Below the pieces are notes generated by a model. It searched no databases and had not been told where the DNA came from. It saw only the letters and a list, made by a program, of their open reading frames with translations. From assembly GCA_963204915.1 (NCBI GenBank), contig CAUJHS010000057.1, positions 1-64,000 on the forward strand: DNA of 64,000 bases, in the 5' to 3' direction. This document shows, in pieces, positions 16,431 to 24,844 of the stretch. This DNA is from Planctomycetota bacterium (GTDB lineage Bacteria; Planctomycetota; Planctomycetia; Pirellulales; Pirellulaceae). Numbering within the stretch: the stretch's first letter is position 1; every line of letters starts with the position of its first letter. The position numbers and the translations under genes were made by a program.

Positions 16431-16769
16431 TTATTCGTCGCGTCGCCGACGATCGACGAGTTTCTCGGCGACCAGTTGGCCGTCGAGGTGCGCGACGCGC
16501 ACATTGACGATCCGCTGCGACGACCGCAAGACAATCTGCACGGAGGAAAAGCCGTGCAGGTTGTGATAGACGGCGGCGGCGTCAAACGCCAGGCCGAGCA
16601 AATGTCCTGCTTCGAGCAAGGTATCTCGTTGGCGTCGGCTACTGTCGTTGCACTTTCGATTGGGCAGCCAATCGTTTTTTAGCAGCTCGGAAGCGGCCAG
16701 CGCCGAACCATCATACTTGGTGAGGAATTCTTCTTCCTTCGTGAAGTAATCGTGCAAGTGCTCTTGCAT
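16431..16769 (-). CDS. Hypothetical protein
   Basis: A 112-residue protein beginning MQEHLHDYFTKEEEFLTKYDG, acidic at the N-terminus and with a beta-rich C-terminus (SVQIVLRSSQRIVNVRVAHL). No family is recognised. It lies 48 bases downstream of the RRM protein gene on the same strand and may be co-transcribed with it. Confidence 0.5.
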   Translation of the reverse strand: MQEHLHDYFTKEEEFLTKYDGSALAASELLKNDWLPNRKCNDSSRRQRDTLLEAGHLLGLAFDAAAVYHNLHGFSSVQIVLRSSQRIVNVRVAHLDGQLVAEKLVDRRRRDE

Positions 16770-16817
16770 GCGACGTTCCCGCCCCTGAATATTGCGCGCA
16801 GCGCAACCCCGACGGCG

Positions 16818-17117
16818 TTAGTAGCCGCGACGACCATAGCCGTTGCCGCCTCGGCTTCCTCCGCCCCGACGTTCTTCGCGCGGCCGAGCTTCATTCACCG
16901 TGATATTCCGGCCTTGCAGCTCGGTCAGGTCGAGTGCTTTTATGGCTTCCGCCCCGCCGTTGGCCATTTCCACAAAACCGAAACCGCGCGAACGTCCGGT
17001 TTGGCGATCCATCATCACCTCGGCCGATGTGACCGATCCATGTTGCGAGAACGCCGTGTGTAGGTCCTCCGAGGTTGTGTCATAAGAAAGATTGCCCACA
17101 TAGATTTTCTTGCTCAT
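16818..17117 (-). CDS. Glycine-rich RRM-type RNA-binding protein
   Basis: A 99-residue protein from the ATG at 17115-17117, which follows AAAGGGTGACG. It has one RNA recognition motif: RNP2 is KIYVGNLSY (residues 4-12) and RNP1 is RGFGFVEM (about 44-51), with the conserved aromatic residues in place. The tail is Arg/Gly-rich (RREERRGGGSRGGNGYGRR-like). Such small single-RRM proteins in cyanobacteria and planctomycetes bind single-stranded RNA and are often cold-related. The neighbouring hypothetical gene may share its transcript. Confidence 0.9.
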   Translation of the reverse strand: MSKKIYVGNLSYDTTSEDLHTAFSQHGSVTSAEVMMDRQTGRSRGFGFVEMANGGAEAIKALDLTELQGRNITVNEARPREERRGGGSRGGNGYGRRGY

Positions 17118-17449
17118 CGTCACCCTTTGCGGGACATGTGGTCCCAAAATTTAGAGAAAAGTGATTCGCGGCTACCCGTAGGCGGCTGCGAAAGATCCGG
17201 CGCGCGCCTTTCCCAAGCGCTCGCCTGGCGATGACTCAGGGCCAGAAAACCAATAAGGAAAGCGACGGTGAACCATTGCAGACGGGATCTTCCGCCAAGC
17301 CGATGAAGGCCTGTGAAATGGATTATACCATGATCACGCCAAGAGGGTACTCGCAACGTGTTTTCCGATCGGGTCAACCGGTATACCAGGCAATTTGCGT
17401 GGCTTGGGCTTCCAGCGCCCAAGCCAACACGATGCGAACTCCGCTCAAA
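17118..17449. other. Intergenic stretch upstream of the RRM gene
   Basis: No conserved gene is evident. A minus-strand open frame at 17120-17422 contains a hydrophobic segment and ends two bases before the RRM start, but it has no good start and no family. The stretch probably holds the RRM promoter and leader. Confidence 0.35.
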
Positions 17450-18226
17450 CTAACGATGTAAGTCCTCATGCGCTTGCAGCGGGTTGGCGATGGGGTTAAG
17501 CGGTTCGGGAATGTTGCGTCCCTCGCCAATGTAGGGGGAGCCTGCGGCGGCGGCCCATTGTACGGCGTTGGCCAACACGCGCCGCACCTGCGGGTTGTAG
17601 TAGATGGGATACGTTTCATGACCCGGACGAAAGTAAAAAATCTTGCCGGCCCCGCGGCGCCACGTGCAGCCGCTGCGGAAGACTTCGCCCCCCTCGAACC
17701 AACTGACAAAGATCAACTCGTCCGGCGCCGGGATGTCGAAGAATTCGCCGTACATCTCGGTATGCTCCAATTCGAAATACTCTCCGGTCAGACCTGCGGT
17801 GATCGGATGCCCCGGGGCGACAATCCAAAGCCGTTCGCGTTCGCCCGCCTCACGCCAGCGCAACATGCAACTGGTTCCCATCAAGCGACGGAAAATCTTC
17901 GAGGCATGCGCCGAATGCATGGCGACAAGTCCCATGCCTTGCCACACGCGCTTCTGGACGCGCTTGACAATTTTGTTCGATACCTGATCGTGCGCGGCAT
18001 GCCCCCACCACAGCAGCACATCGGTGTTTCTTAAAACCTCTTTGGTCAGGCCATGTTCAGGTTCTTCCAGTGTAGCGGTCCGGATTTGCACCGCATCGCC
18101 AAGCTGCTCGCGCAGTCCCTCGGCCACCGCGGCGTGTATGCCTTGCGGGTAGAGGGCTTTCACCACGTCGTTGGTGCGCTCGTGGACAAATTCGTTCCAG
18201 ACCGTTACACGGAGGGGGGTTGCCAT
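17450..18226 (-). CDS. ThuA-like (trehalose utilisation) domain protein
   Basis: A 258-residue protein from the ATG at 18224-18226 ([17 protein letters not shown]). It follows the ThuA family, a class I glutamine amidotransferase-like fold: [11 protein letters not shown] at the first strand, [27 protein letters not shown] where a nucleophile elbow would sit, then PGHPITAGL and a closing [11 protein letters not shown]. Planctomycetes carry many ThuA-like proteins, presumed to act on sugars or glycans; the reaction is not established here. It has no signal peptide and appears monocistronic. Confidence 0.8.
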   Translation of the reverse strand: MATPLRVTVWNEFVHERTNDVVKALYPQGIHAAVAEGLREQLGDAVQIRTATLEEPEHGLTKEVLRNTDVLLWWGHAAHDQVSNKIVKRVQKRVWQGMGLVAMHSAHASKIFRRLMGTSCMLRWREAGERERLWIVAPGHPITAGLTGEYFELEHTEMYGEFFDIPAPDELIFVSWFEGGEVFRSGCTWRRGAGKIFYFRPGHETYPIYYNPQVRRVLANAVQWAAAAGSPYIGEGRNIPEPLNPIANPLQAHEDLHR

Positions 18227-18565
18227 AACACAAGCACAAAGTAACAAGGATGGCGGGGAAGGGTGCGTCGGCCGTCAGTCGACCAATCGGCGAATATAAC
18301 AAAGCCTTGGCTCGGCTGGCGAAACTTGCGAGCCGACCGCGTTTGGTCGATTTGTCGCGCGTCGACAGTTGCTCACCATAAAGCGCCCGGGTCATGCTTC
18401 GCAATCGGCCAACTGGCAGAGGGGGGAAGAATTCGGTATGATAGGGTCCTTCACAAGCATTGCGGCCGTTGGATGTTGATTGCCCCGCGTCCAGATTGGC
18501 GCCCTCCTTGCGCGGGTCGGGTTGCCATGCTTGATCCCCTTCTGCTTTAGGAAGCACGCCCAGCT
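18227..18565. other. Divergent intergenic stretch, nothing recognised
   Basis: This stretch separates the ThuA-like gene from the plus-strand gene at 18566 and should contain both promoters. No clear hairpin, repeat or additional gene was seen. Confidence 0.35.
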
Positions 18566-18874
18566 ATGGCTCGCAAAGTCGTCGATCGGAAAGAGTTGCG
18601 CAAGCAAGCCGAAGCCGCGGAAGCGGTCGGCGGCACAGAGAAAAAAACCAAAAAGAAGGCGGCTACCCCCACCAAGCGCAAGAGCCGCGCGAAAACGGCC
18701 GAGGTAGCGCGCAAGAAGCTGTTTTGGGGTGTTTTCAGCCCTTCACTAAAGCGCGTCGCCCTCTACGAATATCACGAGCGAGCCGAAGCGGACCAAAAGG
18801 CGGAAGAGTTGAGCAAGTCGGGCAAAAGCCCGCATTTTGTGCAACGCGTCAAGGAAGACATCATTGAGGAGTAG
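18566..18874 (+). CDS. Basic hypothetical protein
   Basis: A 102-residue protein whose first 50 residues are Lys/Ala-rich (MARKVVDRKELRKQAEAAEA, KKTKKKAATPTKRKSRAK), probably disordered and nucleic-acid binding. The C-terminal half is a small folded module, LFWGVFSPSLKRVALYEYHE followed by RAEADQKAEELSKSGKSPHF, of the kind seen in planctomycete hypotheticals. The start follows AGGAAG at a rather long distance. No partner gene is adjacent. Confidence 0.65.
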   Translation: MARKVVDRKELRKQAEAAEAVGGTEKKTKKKAATPTKRKSRAKTAEVARKKLFWGVFSPSLKRVALYEYHERAEADQKAEELSKSGKSPHFVQRVKEDIIEE

Positions 18875-18984
18875 GCTTCCTCATTCTCTCTCTCTTGGGA
18901 GGCCATGAGCGCGTGGCGTGCAGCGGTTGCTTGACGCCAAGGCGACCTGTTCCTTTACACGTGGCTTCTTACGGGTCCGGCTTT

Positions 18985-19788
18985 CTACGGGTTGAGGCCG
19001 CCGTTCGACGATGCCCCCGCGGGCGATACTCCGCCCGGCGCCGGGGCAGGCGCCGTACCTGGCGCAGCCACGCTGAGTTTTTCGGCCATATCATTCAACA
19101 CCTTGACGAGTTGATCATGGCCTTCTTCGGTGTCGCGCACTACCAGCAACGGTCCATACGCCGCAATCGACCAGTTCACGCTCGTCGGCATCGCAGGCGC
19201 GGCGCCGTATCCCGACGATCCGGGAGCGCCCGCTGCGGCGGATGAACCTGAGCCCGCGGCATATCCGTATCCAAGGGGACGCGGATGGAGCATTTCTCGA
19301 AGTAGCTCCGCCAGTTCATCGGCGTCGGCCGCTCCCAGGGGCACCAGGTGAGCAACCACATAGGAGCGGATCGCCGGGCGTCGCGCCGCCGCTTCCCGAG
19401 AGGTAATGGTCAAAACCTCTTCGTCGAACACATACGTCAGGTCAAGTTGGCGCAGGATCAGCCGCAGCGCGCTACGCAGCGAAATCCCCTTCAAGTTGCG
19501 TGTTACGGGCACGTCGGTCGATAGCCCTACGTTGTCCAGTTCCTTGTAATCAAACTCGATTGGGATGTCATGGTGGTCCTTGAGAAACTCGACCACGTCA
19601 CGCAAGGGCGTCTCGACAAACTCTAACTGGGAAACTTGGTCGAGCGTGTCGCGCAGTTTTTGTTCCCCGGGCGACGCGACAATCGACTTGCGTGGGTCGG
19701 ATTGCTGGCCCATGAGTCCGCCGCCGCAAAACAAAGCGGCGCCAAAGGCCACGGTCGTTATCAGTCGAGTGGTGCGAAGAATCGCCAC
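18985..19788 (-). CDS. Secreted protein with secretin/TonB short N-terminal-like domain
   Basis: A 267-residue protein with a signal peptide (MAILRTTRLITTVAFGAALF). Residues about 53-130 (FVETPLRDVVEFLKDHHDIP, FDYKELDNVGLSTDVPVTRN and LRSALRLILRQLDLTYVFDE) match the STN fold found at the N-terminus of secretins and TonB receptors. A second alpha/beta part (about 140-245) is interrupted by a Gly/Ala/Ser-rich linker and resembles a secretin N-domain. No secretin pore domain follows, so it is not a secretin itself. The C-terminus is Pro/Ala-rich. It is probably periplasmic. Confidence 0.75.
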   Translation of the reverse strand: MAILRTTRLITTVAFGAALFCGGGLMGQQSDPRKSIVASPGEQKLRDTLDQVSQLEFVETPLRDVVEFLKDHHDIPIEFDYKELDNVGLSTDVPVTRNLKGISLRSALRLILRQLDLTYVFDEEVLTITSREAAARRPAIRSYVVAHLVPLGAADADELAELLREMLHPRPLGYGYAAGSGSSAAAGAPGSSGYGAAPAMPTSVNWSIAAYGPLLVVRDTEEGHDQLVKVLNDMAEKLSVAAPGTAPAPAPGGVSPAGASSNGGLNP

Positions 19789-19910
19789 GGGAAAGCTCCT
19801 GGGTCACAAGAAGAAGCGATGCAAGAGAAGACAGCCCGATCAATTCAACCTAACTACGCCGTTTCAGAAACGCAAGAAAAGTTGCATCACTCAGGCGAGC
19901 CTTTCGGCAA

Positions 19911-19950
19911 GAAAAAACGGGAGCCTTCTCGAAACTTGAGAAGGCTCCCG
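19911..19950 (-). terminator. Intrinsic terminator of the ECF sigma gene
   Basis: CGGGAGCCTTCTC (19918-19930) and GAGAAGGCTCCCG (19938-19950) form a perfect 13-bp stem with a seven-base loop. Read on the minus strand it is followed by TTTTTTC. It lies 65 bases after the stop codon of the sigma factor gene. Confidence 0.85.
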
Positions 19951-20014
19951 TGATCATCACCGCACGCCGCGTCATCCTTGCAGACGACACGGCGCGCGTC
20001 CTTCCTGGTAAACC

Positions 20015-20587
20015 TTACAGCGCCATCAAGCCCTCGACTTCCTTCGCCAAGCGCTTGCGCGCCACGTGCAAGCGGCGCTTGATCGTACCGACGGGAGCGT
20101 CGAACTCGCTTGCCATTTCAACCAGCGACTTGCCGTTGACGTAGAACGCCACGAGCGTTTCGCGGTCCAAATCGCGCAAGCGCGCCAAACCTTCCTGGAC
20201 CTGCGTTTGACGCTCGCCTTCCAGGACCTGCGTCAACGGAGTGTCGGTCTCGAAGCACACGCCTTCCAACGCCTCGGTTTCCGTGGGCAGATCGGGACCA
20301 CGGCGCACCGCCCGGTTGATCGCCATGCGGTGCGTGATCGAACGCAGCCAACCGCCGAGCGCTTCGGGCTGACGCAACTGGTCGATCTTCTGCATCGCCT
20401 GCACGAAGACATCCTGCGTCAATTCCTGCGCCTCGTTGTAGTCGCCCAGCCGGCGGAGCGCGATCGCGAACACGTGACGCTCGAAGCGCTCGAACAACTC
20501 GCCGAACGCCATCCGGTCGCCGTCTTGCGCCGCGCGAACCAAATCGATCAACTGGTCCTGGTCGTCTAACAGCTCCAAAGTCTGCAT
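20015..20587 (-). CDS. ECF RNA polymerase sigma factor
   Basis: A 190-residue protein from the ATG at 20585-20587. Region 2 is clear (FGELFERFERHVFAIALRRL, NEAQELTQDVFVQAMQKI and ALGGWLRSITHRMAINR), as is region 4 (LVEMASEFDAPVGTIKRRLH, VARKRLAKEVEG). The linker is short and acidic. No anti-sigma gene sits next to it; the gene ends at a strong terminator, and the large intergenic space upstream probably holds its promoter. Regulon unknown. Confidence 0.9.
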   Translation of the reverse strand: MQTLELLDDQDQLIDLVRAAQDGDRMAFGELFERFERHVFAIALRRLGDYNEAQELTQDVFVQAMQKIDQLRQPEALGGWLRSITHRMAINRAVRRGPDLPTETEALEGVCFETDTPLTQVLEGERQTQVQEGLARLRDLDRETLVAFYVNGKSLVEMASEFDAPVGTIKRRLHVARKRLAKEVEGLMAL

Positions 20588-20796
20588 AGCTAGGTTCTCT
20601 CGTGCCAGCGGGAACGAGGGCGCAGGGGAAACACCCTCGAATGTGGGGTTTAGTAAGCGGCGCCTAGCGAACAAGCCATGTCATATCGACAGCGGCTCGG
20701 CTTCGCTGTGGCGGCGCCTACTTCCTAGCGCTGGGAACCGGTTTTTTGCGACAGGCGACGGTTTTCGCCCGTGGCGCAAGCTCGGAATCCCGGCGA

Positions 20797-21189
20797 TCAG
20801 GCGGAAGCCAGCGCTCGGGCGGCGGCTAGGCCGGCCCGACGCTCAAGGCGCCCCGCGGCTTGGGGCAGCGCCGTCGTCGCGGTACAGGTTGCCGTAAAAC
20901 ACGGTCCTGTAAACTTTTGCGACGACTGGCCGCGGCTTATCGGTTTCGATAAGCCCTGCCAAGCCGAACTGGTGTGGAGGCTTGAGCGCTGGTCCTGGAG
21001 GAGGATTGACCCTCCTCTTGGGCCTACTACTGGCCCATCAACTACGCGGGGATACGCATCGTGTTGATGCATTTCCGCGGGACCGGAGGCGCGCAATACA
21101 TCCACGCCACGAAGCGCGATGGCTTCGACGCGATTGCGGCGGATTTCGCTGCGGATCACGTTGCTGTTGGCGTTGATGGACTTGCGCAT
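20797..21189 (-). CDS. Possible small gene, unrecognised
   Basis: The frame starts with an ATG at 21187-21189 that follows AGGGGAGG, a strong ribosome binding site, and reads MRKSINANSNVIRSEIRRNR. The first 35 residues look protein-like; later parts are Ser/Thr/Ala-rich without a family. It lies downstream, on the minus strand, of the candidate structured RNA at 21330-21436, which could be its leader. The start signal is the main support. Confidence 0.4.
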   Translation of the reverse strand: MRKSINANSNVIRSEIRRNRVEAIALRGVDVLRASGPAEMHQHDAYPRVVDGPVVGPRGGSILLQDQRSSLHTSSAWQGLSKPISRGQSSQKFTGPCFTATCTATTALPQAAGRLERRAGLAAARALASA

Positions 21190-21329
21190 TGAAGCCTCCC
21201 CTGTGCGCTCAAGCACAGTTCGAGAGAAACCAAAAAGAAATGAATTAACGCACTAACGCTACAAGGTTTATACCCGTCTTCAACCAAAACCGGACAATTA
21301 ATTACAACATTAATTGGCCAAGGTGCTGG

Positions 21330-21436
21330 CCTACTTGAATCTTACCACCGATCTGTGGGGTGAGCAATGTTGTGTTGGGGTCGCAAACCCCAGCCAACAC
21401 CATCACCGCATGAACTGTGATAGATCGGTAAGTAGG
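21330..21436. ncRNA. Candidate structured RNA or leader element (strand unknown)
   Basis: An intergenic stretch folds on paper into nested helices. The outer stem pairs CCTA (21330-21333), CTTAC (21341-21345) and CGATCT (21349-21354) with AGATCG (21422-21427), GTAAG (21428-21432) and TAGG (21433-21436), 15 pairs with bulges only on one side. Inside it GGTGA (21359-21363) pairs with TCACC (21403-21407), and TGTTGG (21373-21378) with CCAACA (21394-21399), closing on a small loop around CGCAA. There is no adjacent T-run as in a terminator. I do not recognise a known riboswitch or RNA family. Read on the minus strand it would be a leader for the small gene at 21189. Confidence 0.45.
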
Positions 21437-21592
21437 ACGAGTCTTCGATCGAAAGGTTCGCAAAGATTTTGAAAATAAGTTCGCATCCTCGTTCTTTACC
21501 CACTAACACAACATTTTCGGGGGGAAGGATATTTAAAATACCCCGAACAATGCTGCGAAAATCAAGCGACCGAGGGCGTGTTCGGCGGCGGA

Positions 21593-23665
21593 TTACGTAT
21601 CGCGACGTTCTTCGTTCCGGGAGGAATCTTCTTCCTCGATGGGCATAACGTCGTCGACCTCGTCAAAGTCGAGCGAAATCAGATCATCTTCTTCGGATTG
21701 ATCCGGTTCATGCACAGCGTATTCCTCGACCGGGGAAATTTCCGCAAACTGAGAAATCGGTTCACTCGGCATGCTCCGTTCTTCCGGCGCCAGTTCGGGC
21801 AAGGTTTGCGACGCGTCAAACGCCAATTCGGGCGTTTTTCCTTGAGCGTCAGGTTCTGTGGAAGCTGCGCCTTCGCGAGAGAACTCGAGGTCCTCCGATA
21901 GATCAACCTCCTCAATCTCGTCGAGCGAGATCATGTCATCACTATCGGAGCCAGCTAGCGGAGGCAGCGCAGCCGCGTTTGGAAAGGCGCTCTCCGCTGC
22001 CGGTGAGGATTCGAGCGATTCCGCGGGCTTGGTCAAGTCTAGGGGCTCGGCGAATCCCCAGGAGGCGGCGGCGCCCTCAGGTTGCGTGACAGGCTCTGGC
22101 TCGGCGAATTCCGCGGGCTCATCGAACTCCACGGCTTCAACGGCTACGGTTTGCGCGTCCTGAGCATGGTGCGCGAATTCGGCGGTTGAAGGAGGCAACT
22201 CGGACTCGTCAGCCAGACGAATGTCATCGGCCTCGTCCTCGGTCGACTTGGGCCAGTAGGTGTACTCGCCGGCTACGGCAGGTTCGCCCCACGCGGTTTG
22301 ACTGGCGGCCAGCACGGGACCCACCGACGCATCGAACCCCACGCGGCGGGCCGGTTCGTCGGGCATTTCCGGCGGCGGCTCGCTCACATGGAAAATGTCT
22401 TCCACGTTCGTGCGCAATACTTGCCGCCCAAGTTCGACGGCGCGTTCTTCGCTCCAACCTCGATCAAGCACAAATCGCTCGGCCAGTACTTTGGCCAGAA
22501 TGCGTTTGTACATATTGAACTTGGGCAGCACGAACTCCAACTTGTAGGCGTCGCTGTAATACGCCACCTGCTTCGTGCGAGGAACCGCTTCCAAACGGGC
22601 GGCCGCATCGTGTTCGATAAACGTGGGGGTGTTCGAATACCACCAATGGCCGTTGGTAACCACATTGGGGAAAATCCAGGCGTAGCTGGTCAATTCCTGG
22701 TTCGTGACGCTGGCCAGGACCGACACCGGAAAGATCACGTCCGGAAAGGCGTTAAAGAGTTCGCGATACTGAAGGAGCGACACCCGGCTATCGTACAAAT
22801 CCATCCCCTGAAAGACGCCGCCAGGATAAACGCTGCGATTCACGCCGATCATCAGATCAAAGGGCAAGCGAAACTCGGAACATAGTTCGGCCAGCGTCCA
22901 AAAGACCCAATGCGAGGCGGCTCGGCGATGCGCTTCGCTCGCGTTCACGCCGTCGCGCCAGAGGGCGTCGATCGCCGAGCTGGCTCGGGCGTTCGAGACC
23001 AGGGTGGGCGTAAAATCGGGCGGGAGCGAAATGGCGCACGCCTTGGCGTTGTTGCGCCGAAAGTGAACGAATAATGTGCGTAGGGCTTGTCGCAGCGTCT
23101 CAATCCCGCTGATGGCGGTGTTGGTCGCTCCTTCCAGCCGTTGGCGCACGGTGTCTTTGGCCAAATGGAACACCAAGTCGTCCGTCCGCAGGCAGGGGAT
23201 ATAAACCTTGGTGTCAAACCCCTGAAGCGGGTCGTCGAAGTCGTTCGTGAGAAAGACTGCTTCGACCTTGCTTTGCTGCAAGACGGTATTGGCCCAGTCG
23301 CCCGACGCCATTTTCGCGGCGGCCGCATCATAGAGCGGCTCCCAGTTGTCGGCGTTGACGGCCTCGCCTGAGAACCCGAACAACTCGCGAGCCATTTCAC
23401 CCAGCCAGCTTGCCTGGATCGTATTGTCAAGCGGCGCAAGGTTTTGCATCAACCGACGGACTTTTTCCTGCGGATCCAAGCCGGGCTCTTCGATTTCCTC
23501 ACGGCGCATGCCGGCCGAGTGGGCTAACTCGGTGTAATAGTGGTAACCGAGAATGTCGGCCAGGGTTTGGGACGCCGGTTGATGGGGATTGATGTGCGTG
23601 TGCGGATCGATGAGCGTTAATTGGCTAAGCTCGCCGTAAATACGATTGCGTAGTTCAAGCGACAT
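21593..23665 (-). CDS. Uronate (glucuronate) isomerase-like amidohydrolase with acidic tail
   Basis: A 690-residue protein. The first 430 residues follow the planctomycete uronate isomerase type: LTLIDPHTHINPHQPASQT holds the metal-binding HxH of the amidohydrolase barrel, followed by LADILGYHYYTELAHSAGM, VEAVFLTNDFDD, NGHWWYSNTP and KQVAYYSDAYK. These enzymes interconvert uronates and their keto forms in the cytosol. From about residue 440 the chain becomes a 250-residue acidic, Pro/Ala/Glu-rich, probably disordered tail (DEIEEVDLSEDLEF), which ordinary UxaC proteins lack. It stands alone; its substrate is inferred from family resemblance. Confidence 0.75.
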   Translation of the reverse strand: MSLELRNRIYGELSQLTLIDPHTHINPHQPASQTLADILGYHYYTELAHSAGMRREEIEEPGLDPQEKVRRLMQNLAPLDNTIQASWLGEMARELFGFSGEAVNADNWEPLYDAAAAKMASGDWANTVLQQSKVEAVFLTNDFDDPLQGFDTKVYIPCLRTDDLVFHLAKDTVRQRLEGATNTAISGIETLRQALRTLFVHFRRNNAKACAISLPPDFTPTLVSNARASSAIDALWRDGVNASEAHRRAASHWVFWTLAELCSEFRLPFDLMIGVNRSVYPGGVFQGMDLYDSRVSLLQYRELFNAFPDVIFPVSVLASVTNQELTSYAWIFPNVVTNGHWWYSNTPTFIEHDAAARLEAVPRTKQVAYYSDAYKLEFVLPKFNMYKRILAKVLAERFVLDRGWSEERAVELGRQVLRTNVEDIFHVSEPPPEMPDEPARRVGFDASVGPVLAASQTAWGEPAVAGEYTYWPKSTEDEADDIRLADESELPPSTAEFAHHAQDAQTVAVEAVEFDEPAEFAEPEPVTQPEGAAASWGFAEPLDLTKPAESLESSPAAESAFPNAAALPPLAGSDSDDMISLDEIEEVDLSEDLEFSREGAASTEPDAQGKTPELAFDASQTLPELAPEERSMPSEPISQFAEISPVEEYAVHEPDQSEEDDLISLDFDEVDDVMPIEEEDSSRNEERRDT

Positions 23666-23867
23666 GATGCGTTCTCGGCGGAAACAAACAACGACTTGAC
23701 TATTGTGACTTGCCGTCGCGGCCGACGCAAACCGCCGCGCGGCGATTTCAGCTAAGCGGCGAAGGACGCTTGAGCTGTCATTGGGCTTGCCGTCAACTGC
23801 GGCTTATGAGTATAAGCACGCCCACTTTGGGTCAATTTCTTGTTCGTTGTGTTAAGGTGGGAAAATC

Positions 23868-24755
23868 ATGTTGCGAACCGTGCGTGCGATTGTGGGGGCT
23901 TTAGCGCTACTGGGGGTCGCCGGTTGCAGTTCAGAAACCGCTTCTCCTTCGGCCGAGGGAACCACGCCTTCGGCTCCCCAAACGGAAAACGTCGGCGCTG
24001 TGGCGCCCGTCTCGCATGTGGTCGAGTCGACGCCGCCGGCCGTTGCAAGCCGTCCGGCAAGCAGCCCTCCGGGGAGTGCTTCGGCAAATTCCGCCGCTCC
24101 TGCGACCAACGAAAAGCTTTCCACCGAGGAGCACATTGCTCGCGGGATGAAACTTTCCGAACAAGGAAGACGCCGCGATGCGATCAACGCGTATTCGGCG
24201 GCCCTGAAGCAGGATGGACGCAACCTGGCGGCCCTACTGTATCGCGCCGGGGAACACTATGCCCTGCAGGAGTTCGACGCCGCGGAACGCGACGTGACGC
24301 AAGCCATTTCGCTCGACGCCGCTTACGCCGAAGCGTACGTGTTGCGGGCTCACCTCTCGGGCATGAAGCACGATTATCAGGCCGCGGTCGATGATTTTTA
24401 CACGTCGCTCAAACATCCAGAGCGCGACGCCAATTTCTCCGCCTACTTTGGCGACAAAAAGGACATTGTGGCCCACGTGTACCTGGCGGCCGCTTACTCG
24501 GAGTGCCCGGACTTGAACTTCCGCGACGACGCCAAGGCGTTTCAACACGCCCTGACCGCCTGCAAGTTGGACAACTGGCAGAACCGCCGGTACGTTAGCC
24601 TGTTGGTGAACGCCATTGCGGGCTCCAAGTCGCAAGAGGCGGCGGTGCAGCGGCAACAGGAAGCCTTGGCCGTGGCCCCCAACGATTCGGTCAAGCAGCA
24701 ATTGGAAGTGGCGGTCGAAGCGTTCGACTACCGCAGCGAGTTTCCCATTCGCTAA
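23868..24755 (+). CDS. TPR lipoprotein
   Basis: A 295-residue protein starting with a lipoprotein signal: MLRTVRAIVGALALLGVAGC, the lipobox being GVAGC. AAGGTGGG precedes the ATG. After a Pro/Ser/Ala-rich linker (to about residue 80), TPR repeats follow: HIARGMKLSEQGRRRDAINA, NLAALLYRAGEHYALQEFDA and AYAEAYVLRAHLSGMKHDYQ. It is probably anchored to a membrane and acts as a protein-interaction scaffold. It is convergent with the lipase-like gene downstream. Confidence 0.8.
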   Translation: MLRTVRAIVGALALLGVAGCSSETASPSAEGTTPSAPQTENVGAVAPVSHVVESTPPAVASRPASSPPGSASANSAAPATNEKLSTEEHIARGMKLSEQGRRRDAINAYSAALKQDGRNLAALLYRAGEHYALQEFDAAERDVTQAISLDAAYAEAYVLRAHLSGMKHDYQAAVDDFYTSLKHPERDANFSAYFGDKKDIVAHVYLAAAYSECPDLNFRDDAKAFQHALTACKLDNWQNRRYVSLLVNAIAGSKSQEAAVQRQQEALAVAPNDSVKQQLEVAVEAFDYRSEFPIR

Positions 24756-24844
24756 CGGCGTCCAGAATTACGCCGTACGAACAAGTCGCGCTCGCCGGAG
24801 GTCACCGACCTCCGGAGCGTCCGCCCACGCATTCTTTACCACGG

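Noticed and set aside
17120..17422. Minus-strand 100-codon frame with a hydrophobic stretch ending two bases before the RRM gene.
   Set aside because: No convincing start codon or ribosome binding site and no family; it is probably the leader region of the RRM gene.
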